Assembly (NCBI GenBank): GCA_021155905.1
Contig: JAJNBG010000004.1
Location: 117,780 to 181,779, forward strand
Direction of reading: 5' to 3'
DNA: 64,000 nt
Origin: Bacteroidota bacterium
GTDB lineage: Bacteria; Bacteroidota; Bacteroidia; B-17B0; Aurantibacillaceae
In this document: in pieces, positions 7,989 to 16,317 of the stretch
Layout: every line of letters starts with the position of its first letter
How positions within the stretch are numbered: the stretch's first letter is position 1
The notes under the pieces: model-generated
The model's input: the letters and a program-made list of their open reading frames with translations, nothing else
Database searches by the model: none
What the model was told of the DNA's origin: nothing
Position numbers and translations under genes: made by a program

Positions 7989-8966
7989 ATGGACCCTTAT
8001 TGGACTCAAATGCGCATACTAACAATGGTTGAACAAGGACATTTGAAAGAAGAAACAAGTACAAAACAGTCTGATTACAGGCTGGCTAAAAAACAAAGGG
8101 TTTTTAAGTTAACCCTGTTCAGGCATTTTAAAGATTTTATTTTAATCTCTTTGGGGGTTATTTCTGCAACGTTTGGTTTTAAGGGTTTTTTATTGACTAA
8201 TCATTTCATCGATGGTGGTGCAACAGGGATCTCTCTTCTAATCTCAGCATTGACGGGAGTTCCATTACAGCTTTTAATCATCTGTGTAAACATACCTTTT
8301 GTGGTTTTAGCTTATACTGTTTTAGGAAGAACATTTGCCATTAAAACTGCTCTTGCTATTACCGGCCTCGCTATTTGCCTGGCGACTTTACAGTTTCCGG
8401 ACGTAACCACAGACAATTTACTGGTTGCTCTTTTCGGTGGTTTTTTCCTTGGGGCGGGAATTGGCCTTGCTGTCAGGGGAGGCGCTGTGATTGATGGTAC
8501 TGAAGTCCTGGCCATTTATTTAAGCCGGAAGCTTGGCACCACAATTGGTGATATTATCATAATGATTAACGTTGTAATTTTCTCAACTGCCGCCTATTTT
8601 TTATCTATTGAGATAGCGCTGTATTCTATGATCACTTATCTGGCCGCGTCCAAAACTCTTGATTTTATTATTGAAGGCATAGAAGAATACATTGGAGTAA
8701 CCATTATTTCATTTCACAGCGAGGCTATGAGACAAATGGTAATAGATAATATGGGTAGAGGGGTTACGGTATACAATGGTAAAGGCGGTTTTGGACAGCA
8801 TGGACAAACCAATGAAATCGACATCCTTTATACGGTTGTCACTCGTCTTGAATTAAGCAAGTTAAATACTGAAATAGAAAAGATCGACCCGAATGCATTT
8901 GTGGTAATGAGTAGCGTTAAGGACACCAAAGGAGGCATGATTAAAAAAAGGCGATTGAAACACTAA
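7989..8966 (+). CDS. YitT family membrane protein (DUF161/DUF2179)
   Basis: Integral membrane protein with about five hydrophobic segments between residues ~45 and ~225. Family motifs seen are TNHFIDGGATGISLL (second helix), FFLGAGIGLAVRGGAVIDGTEVLA, and KTLDFIIEGIEEYIGVTIIS. The last is the junction to the cytosolic DUF2179 domain (VTVYNGKGGFGQ, EIDILYTVVTRLELSKL). The N-terminal ~40 residues are hydrophilic and longer than usual. The transport function of YitT proteins is unproven. The SRPBCC gene follows 14 bp later, so the two are probably co-transcribed. Confidence 0.92.
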   Translation: MDPYWTQMRILTMVEQGHLKEETSTKQSDYRLAKKQRVFKLTLFRHFKDFILISLGVISATFGFKGFLLTNHFIDGGATGISLLISALTGVPLQLLIICVNIPFVVLAYTVLGRTFAIKTALAITGLAICLATLQFPDVTTDNLLVALFGGFFLGAGIGLAVRGGAVIDGTEVLAIYLSRKLGTTIGDIIIMINVVIFSTAAYFLSIEIALYSMITYLAASKTLDFIIEGIEEYIGVTIISFHSEAMRQMVIDNMGRGVTVYNGKGGFGQHGQTNEIDILYTVVTRLELSKLNTEIEKIDPNAFVVMSSVKDTKGGMIKKRRLKH

Positions 8967-8980
8967 ATTAAATCATATAT

Positions 8981-9415
8981 ATGAAATACTCTTCTGAAAT
9001 TGAGATCAACCAACCAATTGACAAAGTCATAGCCCTGTTTGATAACGCCGATAATATGAAAAAATGGATGGAAGGTCTTCAGAGCTTTGAGCATTTGAGC
9101 GGAACACCCGGGCAAGTTGGTGCCAAAAGCAAATTAGTATTTAAAATGGGAAAACGCGAACTCGAAATGATAGAAACCATTACCGTGAAAGATCTGCCAA
9201 GGGAGTTCAGCGGAAGTTATGAAGCGAAAGGAGTTTTTAATATTGTCAAAAACAAATTTATTGCTTTACCCGATCACCGCACCAGGTATGTTTCTGAGCA
9301 GGAGTTTCAGTTTAAAGGTTTTATGAAACTATTTGGCTTATTAATGCCCGGGGCTTTTAAAAAACAATCTATGAAATATTTAACCGATTTTAAACAATTT
9401 GCTGAACAGTCGTAA
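8981..9415 (+). CDS. SRPBCC family protein
   Basis: 144 residues, one START-like fold of the polyketide cyclase/CoxG-like type: SSEIEINQPIDKVIALFDNA at the N-terminus, then GTPGQVGAKSKLVFKMGKRE, then the closing helix ending MKYLTDFKQFAEQ. Probably binds a lipid-like ligand. Second gene of a pair with the YitT gene and followed by a bidirectional terminator. It is not closely similar to the other SRPBCC protein at 3348-3746 beyond the fold. Confidence 0.85.
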   Translation: MKYSSEIEINQPIDKVIALFDNADNMKKWMEGLQSFEHLSGTPGQVGAKSKLVFKMGKRELEMIETITVKDLPREFSGSYEAKGVFNIVKNKFIALPDHRTRYVSEQEFQFKGFMKLFGLLMPGAFKKQSMKYLTDFKQFAEQS

Positions 9416-9433
9416 AACATAATTGTATTAATT

Positions 9434-9480
9434 GCTAAAAAAGAAAATCCCGGCATATCTGCCGGGATTTCTTTTTTAGC
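9434..9480. terminator. Long symmetric (bidirectional) terminator
   Basis: The outer parts GCTAAAAAAG and CTTTTTTAGC pair perfectly, and the inner AAATCCCGGCA/TGCCGGGATTT pair around a 4-nt TATC loop, giving about 21 bp. A and T runs on both sides would allow termination in both directions. Confidence 0.88.
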
Positions 9481-9723
9481 GTTCCATATGAATTTTTGTG
9501 CAGCTACAAAAACTGCATTACAAATTTCCAGAATAAAATTTTAGGATTGGTTTTCGCTCTCTGATATGGGATACTCGCATTTTTCATAAGACTGGTAGTT
9601 AAAATAGGTACTTGATTTGACTAATAGTTAGGTGCATTCTGTTTAATCTAAATTACGATATCATAGAGCCTGAATTCATAACTTTCGTTGAGAGGGTTTA
9701 ATCAATAGCCCGTGAAAGAAGGA
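9481..9723. other. Intergenic stretch without a recognised gene
   Basis: AT-rich. No coding frame, RNA fold or repeat stands out before the promoter of the methyltransferase. Confidence 0.5.
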
Positions 9724-9752
9724 TTTGCATTAACAACAATCTCTTATATTTG
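9724..9752 (+). promoter_or_regulatory. Bacteroidota-type promoter (TTTG-N17-TATATTTG)
   Basis: -33 TTTG at 9724-9727 and -7 TATATTTG at 9745-9752 with a 17-bp spacer, one of the best promoter matches in the window. The predicted start of transcription is about 12 nt before the methyltransferase ATG. Confidence 0.75.
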
Positions 9753-9770
9753 TTATGAATTTGAGAAATC

Positions 9771-10409
9771 ATGAGTGACGATCCTTACAAAATAACTTTT
9801 ACAACCTGGAACAAAATTGCAGGAATTTATCAGGATAAATTCATGGATTTGGATTTATACAATGATACCTATGATTTATTTTGTGAAAGAATCGTAAAGC
9901 GTAATCCCCGAATCCTGGAAATTGGGTGTGGTCCTGGGAATATTACCCGGTATCTTTTATCGAAGCGCCCGGATATGAACATTGAAGCAATTGATATTGC
10001 TCCCAATATGATTGAGCTTGCCACAAAAAACAACCCCGCTGCACGCTTTAACGTGATGGATTGCCGTGAGATTGATCAACTGTACGGAAAATTTGACGCG
10101 GTTATTTGCGGGTTCTGTATGCCTTATTTGTCACAAAAAGACTGTGAAAAGCTGATCAGGGATTCTGCCGGTTTATTGAATCCGGAAGGTATTTTGTATC
10201 TCAGTACTATTGAAGGGAATTACGAAGACTCCGGTTACGAAGCAGGAAGCAGCGGTGATCGGTCTTATGTCTATTATCACAATGAAGAACATTTAACCCG
10301 ACAACTGACAGAAAATAAATTTGAAGTGATTGACGTGATACGTAAAAAGTACGCTAAAACTCCGGAGATTATATCAACTCATCTGATCTTCATTGCCTGC
10401 AAAAAATGA
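9771..10409 (+). CDS. Class I SAM-dependent methyltransferase
   Basis: Rossmann-fold methyltransferase. Motif I is ILEIGCGPGNITRYLL (~45-60), motif II acidic residue in NIEAIDIAPNMIELA, motif III in FNVMDCREIDQLYGKFDAVIC. The closing part (LLNPEGILYLSTIEG and YYHNEEHLTRQLTENKFEVID) is as in UbiE/BioC-like enzymes. The substrate cannot be told. It is a single gene with its own promoter. Confidence 0.9.
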   Translation: MSDDPYKITFTTWNKIAGIYQDKFMDLDLYNDTYDLFCERIVKRNPRILEIGCGPGNITRYLLSKRPDMNIEAIDIAPNMIELATKNNPAARFNVMDCREIDQLYGKFDAVICGFCMPYLSQKDCEKLIRDSAGLLNPEGILYLSTIEGNYEDSGYEAGSSGDRSYVYYHNEEHLTRQLTENKFEVIDVIRKKYAKTPEIISTHLIFIACKK

Positions 10410-10495
10410 TACGGTGAATAAAACAAATCCATAGGAAAAAGTTTATTGGCAAGTGGTTCGGAAGAAGAGATCCGTGTACCCGTAAAAGAAAATAA

Positions 10496-11557
10496 TTATC
10501 CTTTCACGAATTTAAAATTGGATCGGGACCGATTGGTACTTACAGATATAAAGTAAAGACCGGCTTGCCAATGACTACAATCGATCGTCAAAGAACCTGT
10601 GAAAGATTCTTCTTTTTCTTCCACTGTTTTTCCGCTGATATCCATGATCAGCACCTTGCTTTTTTCTCCATTATTGGAGTTCGAAGTAATTGAAAAATTG
10701 TCGGATGCCGGATTAGGATATAATGAAAAAGAATGGGCAAACGTTAGTTCATTTATGAAAACAGTGTTGTCGGTTGTCCAGATACTATCAGCCCACTGCG
10801 GGTTATCGATAAACGGATTCCGGTTATTTTGATATTTGTAGTAAATAGAATCGTTGCGCGCAATTTCTTTTGCGCTGACAGGATCCTGATGATGCCATTG
10901 AAGAAGCACATTCATTTGCCAGGGTAAGATTGTTGATTTATTAGTAGCCGGGGAAGTTGTCCATGAACCATCTTCAGAGTAATAACGTGTACTCATATAA
11001 AAATAGCTGCGGGCCAGGTCACCTTTATATTCGCTAATGGGTTCAAAAACAGTTTGACTGTATCCAGGATTTGAACATGGTCCACTTTTACTTCCATTTA
11101 ATGTGGTTAAGGTAGGAATAGCTACATCGCCGTATGGATCGTTGCCTCGAATACCATTTACTTTACCATCCGTCGGATAAATATGAAATAAATCGGAAAC
11201 AGGACCTGCAACCTGGTTGAACCAACTCTGCGGCCAGCTATGCTCCCTGTTATAGCAGTCACCTTCTACGGCATAATTGCCACACTGGTCAGTTACAAAG
11301 GTAAATTGATAGGGTGGTGTTCCGCCCGGAACATCGCTATACATATCCCACACCTTGCCATTTGGCTTTTTGTCCGTTTTCTGAAATGCCGTCCATAAAC
11401 CATTATACGAAACTTGTGTATGATTATCAATAATATTATGAAGTGCTATTTTTAATGGATTTCCGGTAAGTCCCTGAGCTGCATTATAATATCCGGGAGG
11501 TATCTGGGCTATCCCAAATGCAGAGATAAATAGTATTAAAGCAAATAATTTTTTCAT
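10496..11557 (-). CDS. Secreted endonuclease I family nuclease with T9SS sorting domain
   Basis: Extracellular DNase of the EndA/NucM (endonuclease I) family, beta-beta-alpha-metal type. CYNREHSWPQSWF holds the catalytic His, and DLFHIYPTDGKVNGIRGNDP is the second signature. The ATG at 11557 (MKKLFALILFISAFGIAQ) gives a clean signal peptide; an ATG at 11578 would add seven residues. The C-terminus is a type A T9SS sorting domain (SLYPNPASDNFSI, then LYFISVSTNRSRSNFKFVKG), so the enzyme should be exported through T9SS. It may serve in using extracellular DNA. Preceded by a TAnnTTTG box. Confidence 0.93.
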   Translation of the reverse strand: MKKLFALILFISAFGIAQIPPGYYNAAQGLTGNPLKIALHNIIDNHTQVSYNGLWTAFQKTDKKPNGKVWDMYSDVPGGTPPYQFTFVTDQCGNYAVEGDCYNREHSWPQSWFNQVAGPVSDLFHIYPTDGKVNGIRGNDPYGDVAIPTLTTLNGSKSGPCSNPGYSQTVFEPISEYKGDLARSYFYMSTRYYSEDGSWTTSPATNKSTILPWQMNVLLQWHHQDPVSAKEIARNDSIYYKYQNNRNPFIDNPQWADSIWTTDNTVFINELTFAHSFSLYPNPASDNFSITSNSNNGEKSKVLIMDISGKTVEEKEESFTGSLTIDCSHWQAGLYFISVSTNRSRSNFKFVKG

Positions 11558-11604
11558 TTGGTCCTGGTTAAAACACAAAAAGTGTTGTGAATATTATTGT
11601 TAAC

Positions 11605-11612
11605 CAAAGATA
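11605..11612 (-). promoter_or_regulatory. -7 box (TATCTTTG) for the endonuclease I gene
   Basis: Exact TAnnTTTG on the minus strand, 48 bp upstream of the chosen ATG. The nearest TTTG is too close for a standard -33 element. Confidence 0.5.
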
Positions 11613-11638
11613 AGGAAAAAGGACAAACACTTTGAATC

Positions 11639-12763
11639 TTAAAAATCGAGTATTTTTTCCCTCTCTACAAAATTGAATACTACTTCCTTCGAATCTGTTC
11701 CTGTAAGATCCACCACATATTGATGTACGGTTTTGAAGATGCGGTATTCCGGCACACAGGGTACGCCCAGTTCATGTAGCGCCCAGCGTTTAATATATAA
11801 CACATGATGATTTTCAGAATCCGTGGCGAAATGCCTCAGATAATAAGGCAATCGATCATAAGCTTTATTTGAAAGGATCAATTGACAATCATTCAAATTA
11901 GAAGAATAAAGAGAACTTGATAAATAGGAATCATATTGATTTTTCAAACTAAACGTTGGAAAAACGAGCATTAACGTTATAACTATATAAAAGCTAAGCC
12001 CTTTAAACAAAAACGAAATGTCAAAAAAGCGCTCCTGCTTAATATTTGCAAAGAGCAAAAGAACTAACGCAATCATGATGATGTTCCAGGGCCAAACCAC
12101 CATATTGTAATTTTTTCCCATTGGCCCCAGCATAATCAGAATAATCAGGTGCATTAAAATAACCAGCGGAACAATGATAAAACGTAAGGGCTTTACCAAC
12201 AATAAGACACCCACGCTCAATTCAAAGTAGGGCACCACATAACCAAACTTAGTTGCCAGTTGTAATTGGCGTTCCGATAAAACCGTATCGAATGAGCTAA
12301 CCATCCAGAGAAAGGTGTCGGGCACAAAAGAATCATTCATTTTTTGAATGCCACTAAAAATATAGATCAGGGCAACCAGAATCTGGAGTGAAATAAAAAC
12401 AGTGGTATAATTATTTGGTTCATCTACACGATACCTGTAGAACAATAAAACGAATAGAATCAGAATATAATTAAAAAACCAGGGCTGTAAACGATTTTGA
12501 TCGTCGAAACACAAATACACGGAAAATAAAATGAGTAATACACAGGGTAATTTTTTTTGAGTAGAGAAGGAAAAAATAATCAGTCCAACCAAAACTACCA
12601 AATGAATATAATCAAAGGGTGCCCGAACTCCGGGATAATCAAGTAATGTGGCTTTTGGAAAAAAACGTTCTCCGGCCCATAGATGATGGCTTAATACGAT
12701 GGATGTCAGCAAGCCGACCAGCACCGTCAGTTTAATTAATTGTAACCGTTGCGTGAGTCGCAT
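11639..12763 (-). CDS. Multi-pass membrane protein (HTTM/DoxX-like)
   Basis: 374 residues with about eight hydrophobic spans (roughly residues 9-30, 50-66, 72-87, 92-108, 118-135, 170-190, 195-212, 223-240, 255-270) and a soluble tail of about 95 residues. The segment ALIYIFSGIQKMND followed by FLWMVSSF resembles HTTM- and DoxX-type membrane proteins, where it lies in a helix near the active or quinone-facing site. I cannot assign a reaction. It overlaps the 3' end of the acetyltransferase gene by 32 bp, so the two are translationally linked. Confidence 0.7.
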   Translation of the reverse strand: MRLTQRLQLIKLTVLVGLLTSIVLSHHLWAGERFFPKATLLDYPGVRAPFDYIHLVVLVGLIIFSFSTQKKLPCVLLILFSVYLCFDDQNRLQPWFFNYILILFVLLFYRYRVDEPNNYTTVFISLQILVALIYIFSGIQKMNDSFVPDTFLWMVSSFDTVLSERQLQLATKFGYVVPYFELSVGVLLLVKPLRFIIVPLVILMHLIILIMLGPMGKNYNMVVWPWNIIMIALVLLLFANIKQERFFDISFLFKGLSFYIVITLMLVFPTFSLKNQYDSYLSSSLYSSNLNDCQLILSNKAYDRLPYYLRHFATDSENHHVLYIKRWALHELGVPCVPEYRIFKTVHQYVVDLTGTDSKEVVFNFVEREKILDF

Positions 12764-13286
12764 ATTGTTTAAAATTTTCTTTTTTTAATTCGTAGATAAA
12801 AGCTTCATGCTTGTGACACATTTCTTCTTTGCAAAATGTCATTCCTGTTTTTTTCAGGACCTTAATTGAATCCACATTTTCTTTCACGGCCCTGCCAATG
12901 ATTCTGTCCAGGTTTAAGATATTGAAACCATATTCCAGGCAGGCCATGGACGCTTCGGTAGCATAACCTTTACCCCAGTATTTTTGCATCAGACGGTAAC
13001 CCAAATCGGTTTCTCCGCTTTCTTCTAGGTATTTTAAACCACACCATCCGATGGGATTGCCTGTTTCCTTCTCGATTACCAACCAGCGGCCATATCCGTA
13101 TTTTTCGTACTGACCGATTACGTAACGTACAATTTCTTCGGCTTCCTGCAGATCTTTAAAGGCGCCATCACCGGTATACCTGGTTACCAACGGATCAGAA
13201 TTCAATTCAAAAAAGAAAGGAGCGTCCTTCACCATTTTTTTTCGTAGTAGCAGGCGAGGTGTTTCCAATAGGATGTTGTGTTCCAT
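12732..13286 (-). CDS. GNAT N-acetyltransferase (RimJ/RimL-like)
   Basis: Transfers an acetyl group from acetyl-CoA to an amine. The opening LLETPRLLLRK is the classic RimJ/RimL start. The acetyl-CoA loop is LMQKYWGKGYATEASMACLE (~98-117), followed by LDRIIGRAVKENVDSIKVLKK and GMTFCKEE. 184 aa is a normal length. The substrate may be a protein N-terminus or a small molecule. First gene of a two-gene unit with the membrane protein. Confidence 0.9.
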   Translation of the reverse strand: MEHNILLETPRLLLRKKMVKDAPFFFELNSDPLVTRYTGDGAFKDLQEAEEIVRYVIGQYEKYGYGRWLVIEKETGNPIGWCGLKYLEESGETDLGYRLMQKYWGKGYATEASMACLEYGFNILNLDRIIGRAVKENVDSIKVLKKTGMTFCKEEMCHKHEAFIYELKKENFKQYATHATVTIN

Positions 13287-13375
13287 AGTCTTGCTAAAAT
13301 AGAAAAAGAGATATTGCTATCTCCTTTAAAATTCTAATGTTATGCACAATTATTTTTTAGTATCAGAATCTATCG

Positions 13376-14188
13376 CTAAAGTTTATTCACCGGCTTTTCG
13401 GTTTGTTTCACTTTTACTTCTTTTTCTTCTTCCGCAAGGAAGTAGTTACCCTTGGCATCAATATTAATAACAGGTAGCCACTTATTGGTTTCAAAATAAT
13501 CGTAACCGGTTTTTAAGGTTCTCCAAAAAGCCAATTTACTTTTGGGATAATTGGCTTCCAGCATTTTTATATTTTCCGGCGTAAATTTCACAGGAAATAT
13601 ATCAATATAGATAGGATTGTTTCTGTTCCTTGCTTCGAGGCATAATACATATAACTCTTTGATTTTCTCATCAGTCATAGGTAAACACCCAATGGTTACA
13701 CAATTTCCATGCATCATGATGGCACCTCCCGGACTTAGCCCCTCTTTTAAAATCACATCGCTTGAATTCGGATAGCTGATTCTCATACTTAAATAGTAAT
13801 CGCTGGTTGGATTAAACAGATCTATTCTATAAAATCCCTCCGGTACCTGGCCGTCACCTTCTTTTCTTTTTGGACCAAGGTCACCGCTATTGGCACAGAT
13901 GTCGTAGGTTCTGAATAATTGATACCTCACATCCCCCTTATTTTTTAACCAGACTTCCACCTTTTGTTCGTACTTAAAAGCCCGCATATAAATATCAAAT
14001 TCGTCCGGATTGACATTTATTCCTTTCAGATCCTGTTGTAATTGCGGCCATTTGGTATCGTAAGCATCCTTAACCCTTTTGCTTTTTAACTGGCCTGCCT
14101 TATAGGCCAGGGTTTTAACCTGGGCAAACGAAAAACAAACCATAAAAAAGACTAACAAGCCGGTATGTATAACATTTTTTACGCGCAT
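13376..14188 (-). CDS. L,D-transpeptidase (YafK-type YkuD domain)
   Basis: Periplasmic enzyme expected to act on the 3-3 cross-links or protein attachment of murein. Signal peptide at residues 1-22 (VIHTGLLVFFMVCFSFAQ). The YkuD catalytic signature is GAIMMHGNCVTIGCLPMTD, with the His in HGN and the Cys in GCLPM. EGFYRIDLFNP and SDYYLSMRISYPN are conserved in the YafK subgroup, which in other bacteria can cleave lipoprotein-murein links. 270 aa. It is divergent from the DivIC-like gene. Confidence 0.9.
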   Translation of the reverse strand: MRVKNVIHTGLLVFFMVCFSFAQVKTLAYKAGQLKSKRVKDAYDTKWPQLQQDLKGINVNPDEFDIYMRAFKYEQKVEVWLKNKGDVRYQLFRTYDICANSGDLGPKRKEGDGQVPEGFYRIDLFNPTSDYYLSMRISYPNSSDVILKEGLSPGGAIMMHGNCVTIGCLPMTDEKIKELYVLCLEARNRNNPIYIDIFPVKFTPENIKMLEANYPKSKLAFWRTLKTGYDYFETNKWLPVINIDAKGNYFLAEEEKEVKVKQTEKPVNKL

Positions 14189-14246
14189 GGGACGGTCTTT
14201 AAAAATTGGGTTAACTTTGAATCACTAAAATAATATTTTTTTTGAA

Positions 14247-14531
14247 ATGATTGCTCTAAAAATACTTAAAAATAAATATTTCCTTGTTGTTATTGGCTTG
14301 GTTGTCTGGCTTTTGTATTTTGACAAGAATGATGTTTTTACGCAGTTCGACCTGATCTCCAAGTGCAATAAGTTAAATACGGAGAAGGAATATTATATCA
14401 TGGAGATAGAAAAAAATAAAAAAGAGATTGTGGAGCTTCAGAATAACAAAAAAAGCCTTGAAACCTTCGCCCGTGAGAAGTACCACATGAAACGGGACAA
14501 TGAAGACGTTTTCGTTTTTGTTCAGAAATAA
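14247..14531 (+). CDS. Septum formation initiator (DivIC/FtsB-like)
   Basis: Small bitopic divisome protein. One N-terminal membrane span (YFLVVIGLVVWLLYF, ~11-25) is followed by a coiled coil (~38-75, NKLNTEKEYYIMEIEKNKKE region) and the conserved end LETFAREKYHMKRDNEDVFV. 94 aa fits the family. It probably links early and late division proteins (FtsL/FtsQ-type partners). Confidence 0.9.
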   Translation: MIALKILKNKYFLVVIGLVVWLLYFDKNDVFTQFDLISKCNKLNTEKEYYIMEIEKNKKEIVELQNNKKSLETFAREKYHMKRDNEDVFVFVQK

Positions 14532-14546
14532 ATCCTTGATTTTTTT

Positions 14547-14569
14547 GTCAGTTCGAGCGTAGTCGAGAA
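14547..14569 (+). repeat. Left terminal inverted repeat of the GIY-YIG element
   Basis: 23 bp with core TTCGAGCGTAGTCGAGAA. The pentamer TCGAG occurs twice around CGTAG. Confidence 0.85.
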
Positions 14570-14579
14570 CCTTTAAAAC

Positions 14580-14915
14580 ATGATCGTTAAATACTTATAT
14601 GTATATATCGTTAAATGTAATGATGGAACTTTTTACACAGGAGTAACGAATGATATTGATAAAAGGCTTATTCAGCATAATGAAGGTATAAATGAAGAAT
14701 CCTATACTTACTCCAGACGACCTGTAAATCTTGTATTTTATGAATTATTTATGGATCATAATCTCGCAATTGAATGGGAAACACGAATTAAAAAATGGAG
14801 TTCGAAAAAGAAAGAAGCATTAATAAATTCTGACTGGAAAAGATTGGCTGAAGAGGCTAAATGCAAAAACGTAAGCTCGCATGAAATATATCACTCGAGA
14901 AAAGTAAAGAAATAG
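14580..14915 (+). CDS. GIY-YIG nuclease family protein
   Basis: 111 residues, essentially one GIY-YIG domain. GIY corresponds to YVYIVKCNDGTFYTGVTND (~6-24), where the YTG takes the YIG place. The arginine region is DKRLIQHNEG, and the C-terminal helix holds the metal-binding Glu in AIEWETRIKKWSSKKKEALI. It belongs to the UvrC-like stand-alone group common in Bacteroidota and often annotated as excinuclease-like. It is tightly bracketed by inverted repeats, so it may be the nuclease that spreads or maintains them; this is inference. Confidence 0.9.
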   Translation: MIVKYLYVYIVKCNDGTFYTGVTNDIDKRLIQHNEGINEESYTYSRRPVNLVFYELFMDHNLAIEWETRIKKWSSKKKEALINSDWKRLAEEAKCKNVSSHEIYHSRKVKK

Positions 14916-14916
14916 C

Positions 14917-14939
14917 TTCTCGACTACGCTCGAAGTGAC
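14917..14939 (-). repeat. Right terminal inverted repeat of the GIY-YIG element
   Basis: Reverse complement of the left copy with a single G/C difference. Confidence 0.85.
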
Positions 14940-14966
14940 AGAACTCTGAATCAACTTGTTTTTTTA

Positions 14967-16172
14967 CTAGTAAGCGTAATCACTTAAGTACTCAAAATTC
15001 TTGGTCAGTTTACCATCTTTACAGATACTGGCTCTCTCAATCACGCCATCAACATCTTCTTCAAATAAGAAAGGTAAAACACGTTCCATCAGATCTTTAC
15101 CAAAATCATCACTCGCATCACGCGGTAATTCACATGGCAAATTATCCACAGCCATGACGCAGATGGTGTCCTTATTAAAAGGAACATCTTCTTTGTCTGT
15201 TTTTGGATTATAACCATAAAACGGTTGAGCAATGGTACTCGCGCGAACCGTCGTTGGAACAGAACCGTCAATATCACAAGTAATATCGGCAATCACACTC
15301 ATGTGAAAATCGCTTGCCTTCATGTCTTCTTTCGTAAACATTTTAGGTGAGCGCGGGTCCCAGAAATGGGCCGAAATAAAAATATCAGTTGCCTTTGTGA
15401 AAGGAGAAAATTTAGAAACAAAATGTTCAGGATGCTGGAAGAAATCGTTCAGGTCAAAATTATGGTCATTGGGACGCTCTACATAGTCCCTTGGATTCAA
15501 CTGGCAATAAACTGGTTCCCGGAACGAGGCCATTAAAAATTCTTCAGGTGTAACCTTTCTGATTCTTAGCGCAGATAATGTTTCAATAGCGCCATTTGCC
15601 ACGCGTCCACCACCGGTTAAGGCAATTTTAATATTCGGTAATTTGACACGTTTCAACTCTTCTTCCATTTCGGCGCGGTCCCTGCATAAGTTTGCCGGTT
15701 TGATCTGGAACAGGTCATATTTGCGGCCATATCCTAAAATGCCATTATAAGCGCCAACAATTCCCGCATAACGACCAAAACCGATGATGCGGTTATGGTT
15801 TTTGTCCGTTAAAGTTTCATAATCAATCATTTGAATTTTCTTTTCAATGAGAGCCTTCATCAAAAAAACGTTGTGAGGCTGCTTCTTTATGGTATGCGAA
15901 AAGAAAAAATACTTTTTACCTTTAATCAGTTTGTCTTTTGGAACTTCTTTTACCCCCATTAATACATCACAATCACTCAGGTCTTCCTGCAAGGTTAAAC
16001 CAAATGCCAGGTATTCCTCATCACTATAGCAACGGATTTTACTTGGCTGGATAACGATTTCCAGGTTTGGATATGTACGTAATAACTCCGTACAAATTAA
16101 TGGTGTTAACGGAACTCTTTTATCGGGTGGAGATTTTTCTTCGCGAAACACTCCTATTTTGATTTTTGACAT
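14967..16172 (-). CDS. Lysine-ketoglutarate reductase / alanine dehydrogenase-like NAD(P) oxidoreductase
   Basis: 401 residues of the AlaDh/PNT-like fold. The N-terminal half has KIGVFREEKSPPDKRVPLTP and SDCDVLMGVKEVPKDKL, the family's substrate-side motifs. IKIALTGGGRVANGAIETL is the nucleotide-binding glycine motif. The later DIFISAHFWDPRSPKMFTKE and VIADITCDIDGSVPTT match lysine-forming saccharopine dehydrogenases (the LKR part of AASS) better than true alanine dehydrogenase. It may act in lysine breakdown, but no partner saccharopine dehydrogenase lies in the window, so the substrate is uncertain. Confidence 0.78.
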   Translation of the reverse strand: MSKIKIGVFREEKSPPDKRVPLTPLICTELLRTYPNLEIVIQPSKIRCYSDEEYLAFGLTLQEDLSDCDVLMGVKEVPKDKLIKGKKYFFFSHTIKKQPHNVFLMKALIEKKIQMIDYETLTDKNHNRIIGFGRYAGIVGAYNGILGYGRKYDLFQIKPANLCRDRAEMEEELKRVKLPNIKIALTGGGRVANGAIETLSALRIRKVTPEEFLMASFREPVYCQLNPRDYVERPNDHNFDLNDFFQHPEHFVSKFSPFTKATDIFISAHFWDPRSPKMFTKEDMKASDFHMSVIADITCDIDGSVPTTVRASTIAQPFYGYNPKTDKEDVPFNKDTICVMAVDNLPCELPRDASDDFGKDLMERVLPFLFEEDVDGVIERASICKDGKLTKNFEYLSDYAY

Positions 16173-16288
16173 AGTTATGATTTAAAAATTTATCCTGTGA
16201 TTAGATAATACGCAAATATACAAGATTAATTTATCCGGGAAAGATTCGGATAGGGATTGTTGGCAGAACATCCAAGGCTTATTATTTA

Positions 16289-16296
16289 TATATTTG
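16289..16296 (+). promoter_or_regulatory. -7 box (TATATTTG) for the serine hydrolase gene
   Basis: Exact TAnnTTTG 21 bp before the ATG at 16318. This argues against a TTG start at 16294, which lies inside the box. No good -33 element. Confidence 0.55.
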
Positions 16297-16317
16297 GCCG
16301 GATATATCCATGCAATC

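Larger units (their letters stand above)
14547..14939. mobile_element. REP-like element carrying a GIY-YIG gene
   Basis: A 23-bp inverted repeat (14547-14569 and 14917-14939, one mismatch) encloses only the GIY-YIG gene. The right copy begins two bases after its stop codon. The same repeat core recurs at 21451-21520 without a gene. The layout recalls RAYT/REP systems, with GIY-YIG nuclease in place of a Y1 transposase. Mobility is inferred. Confidence 0.7.
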
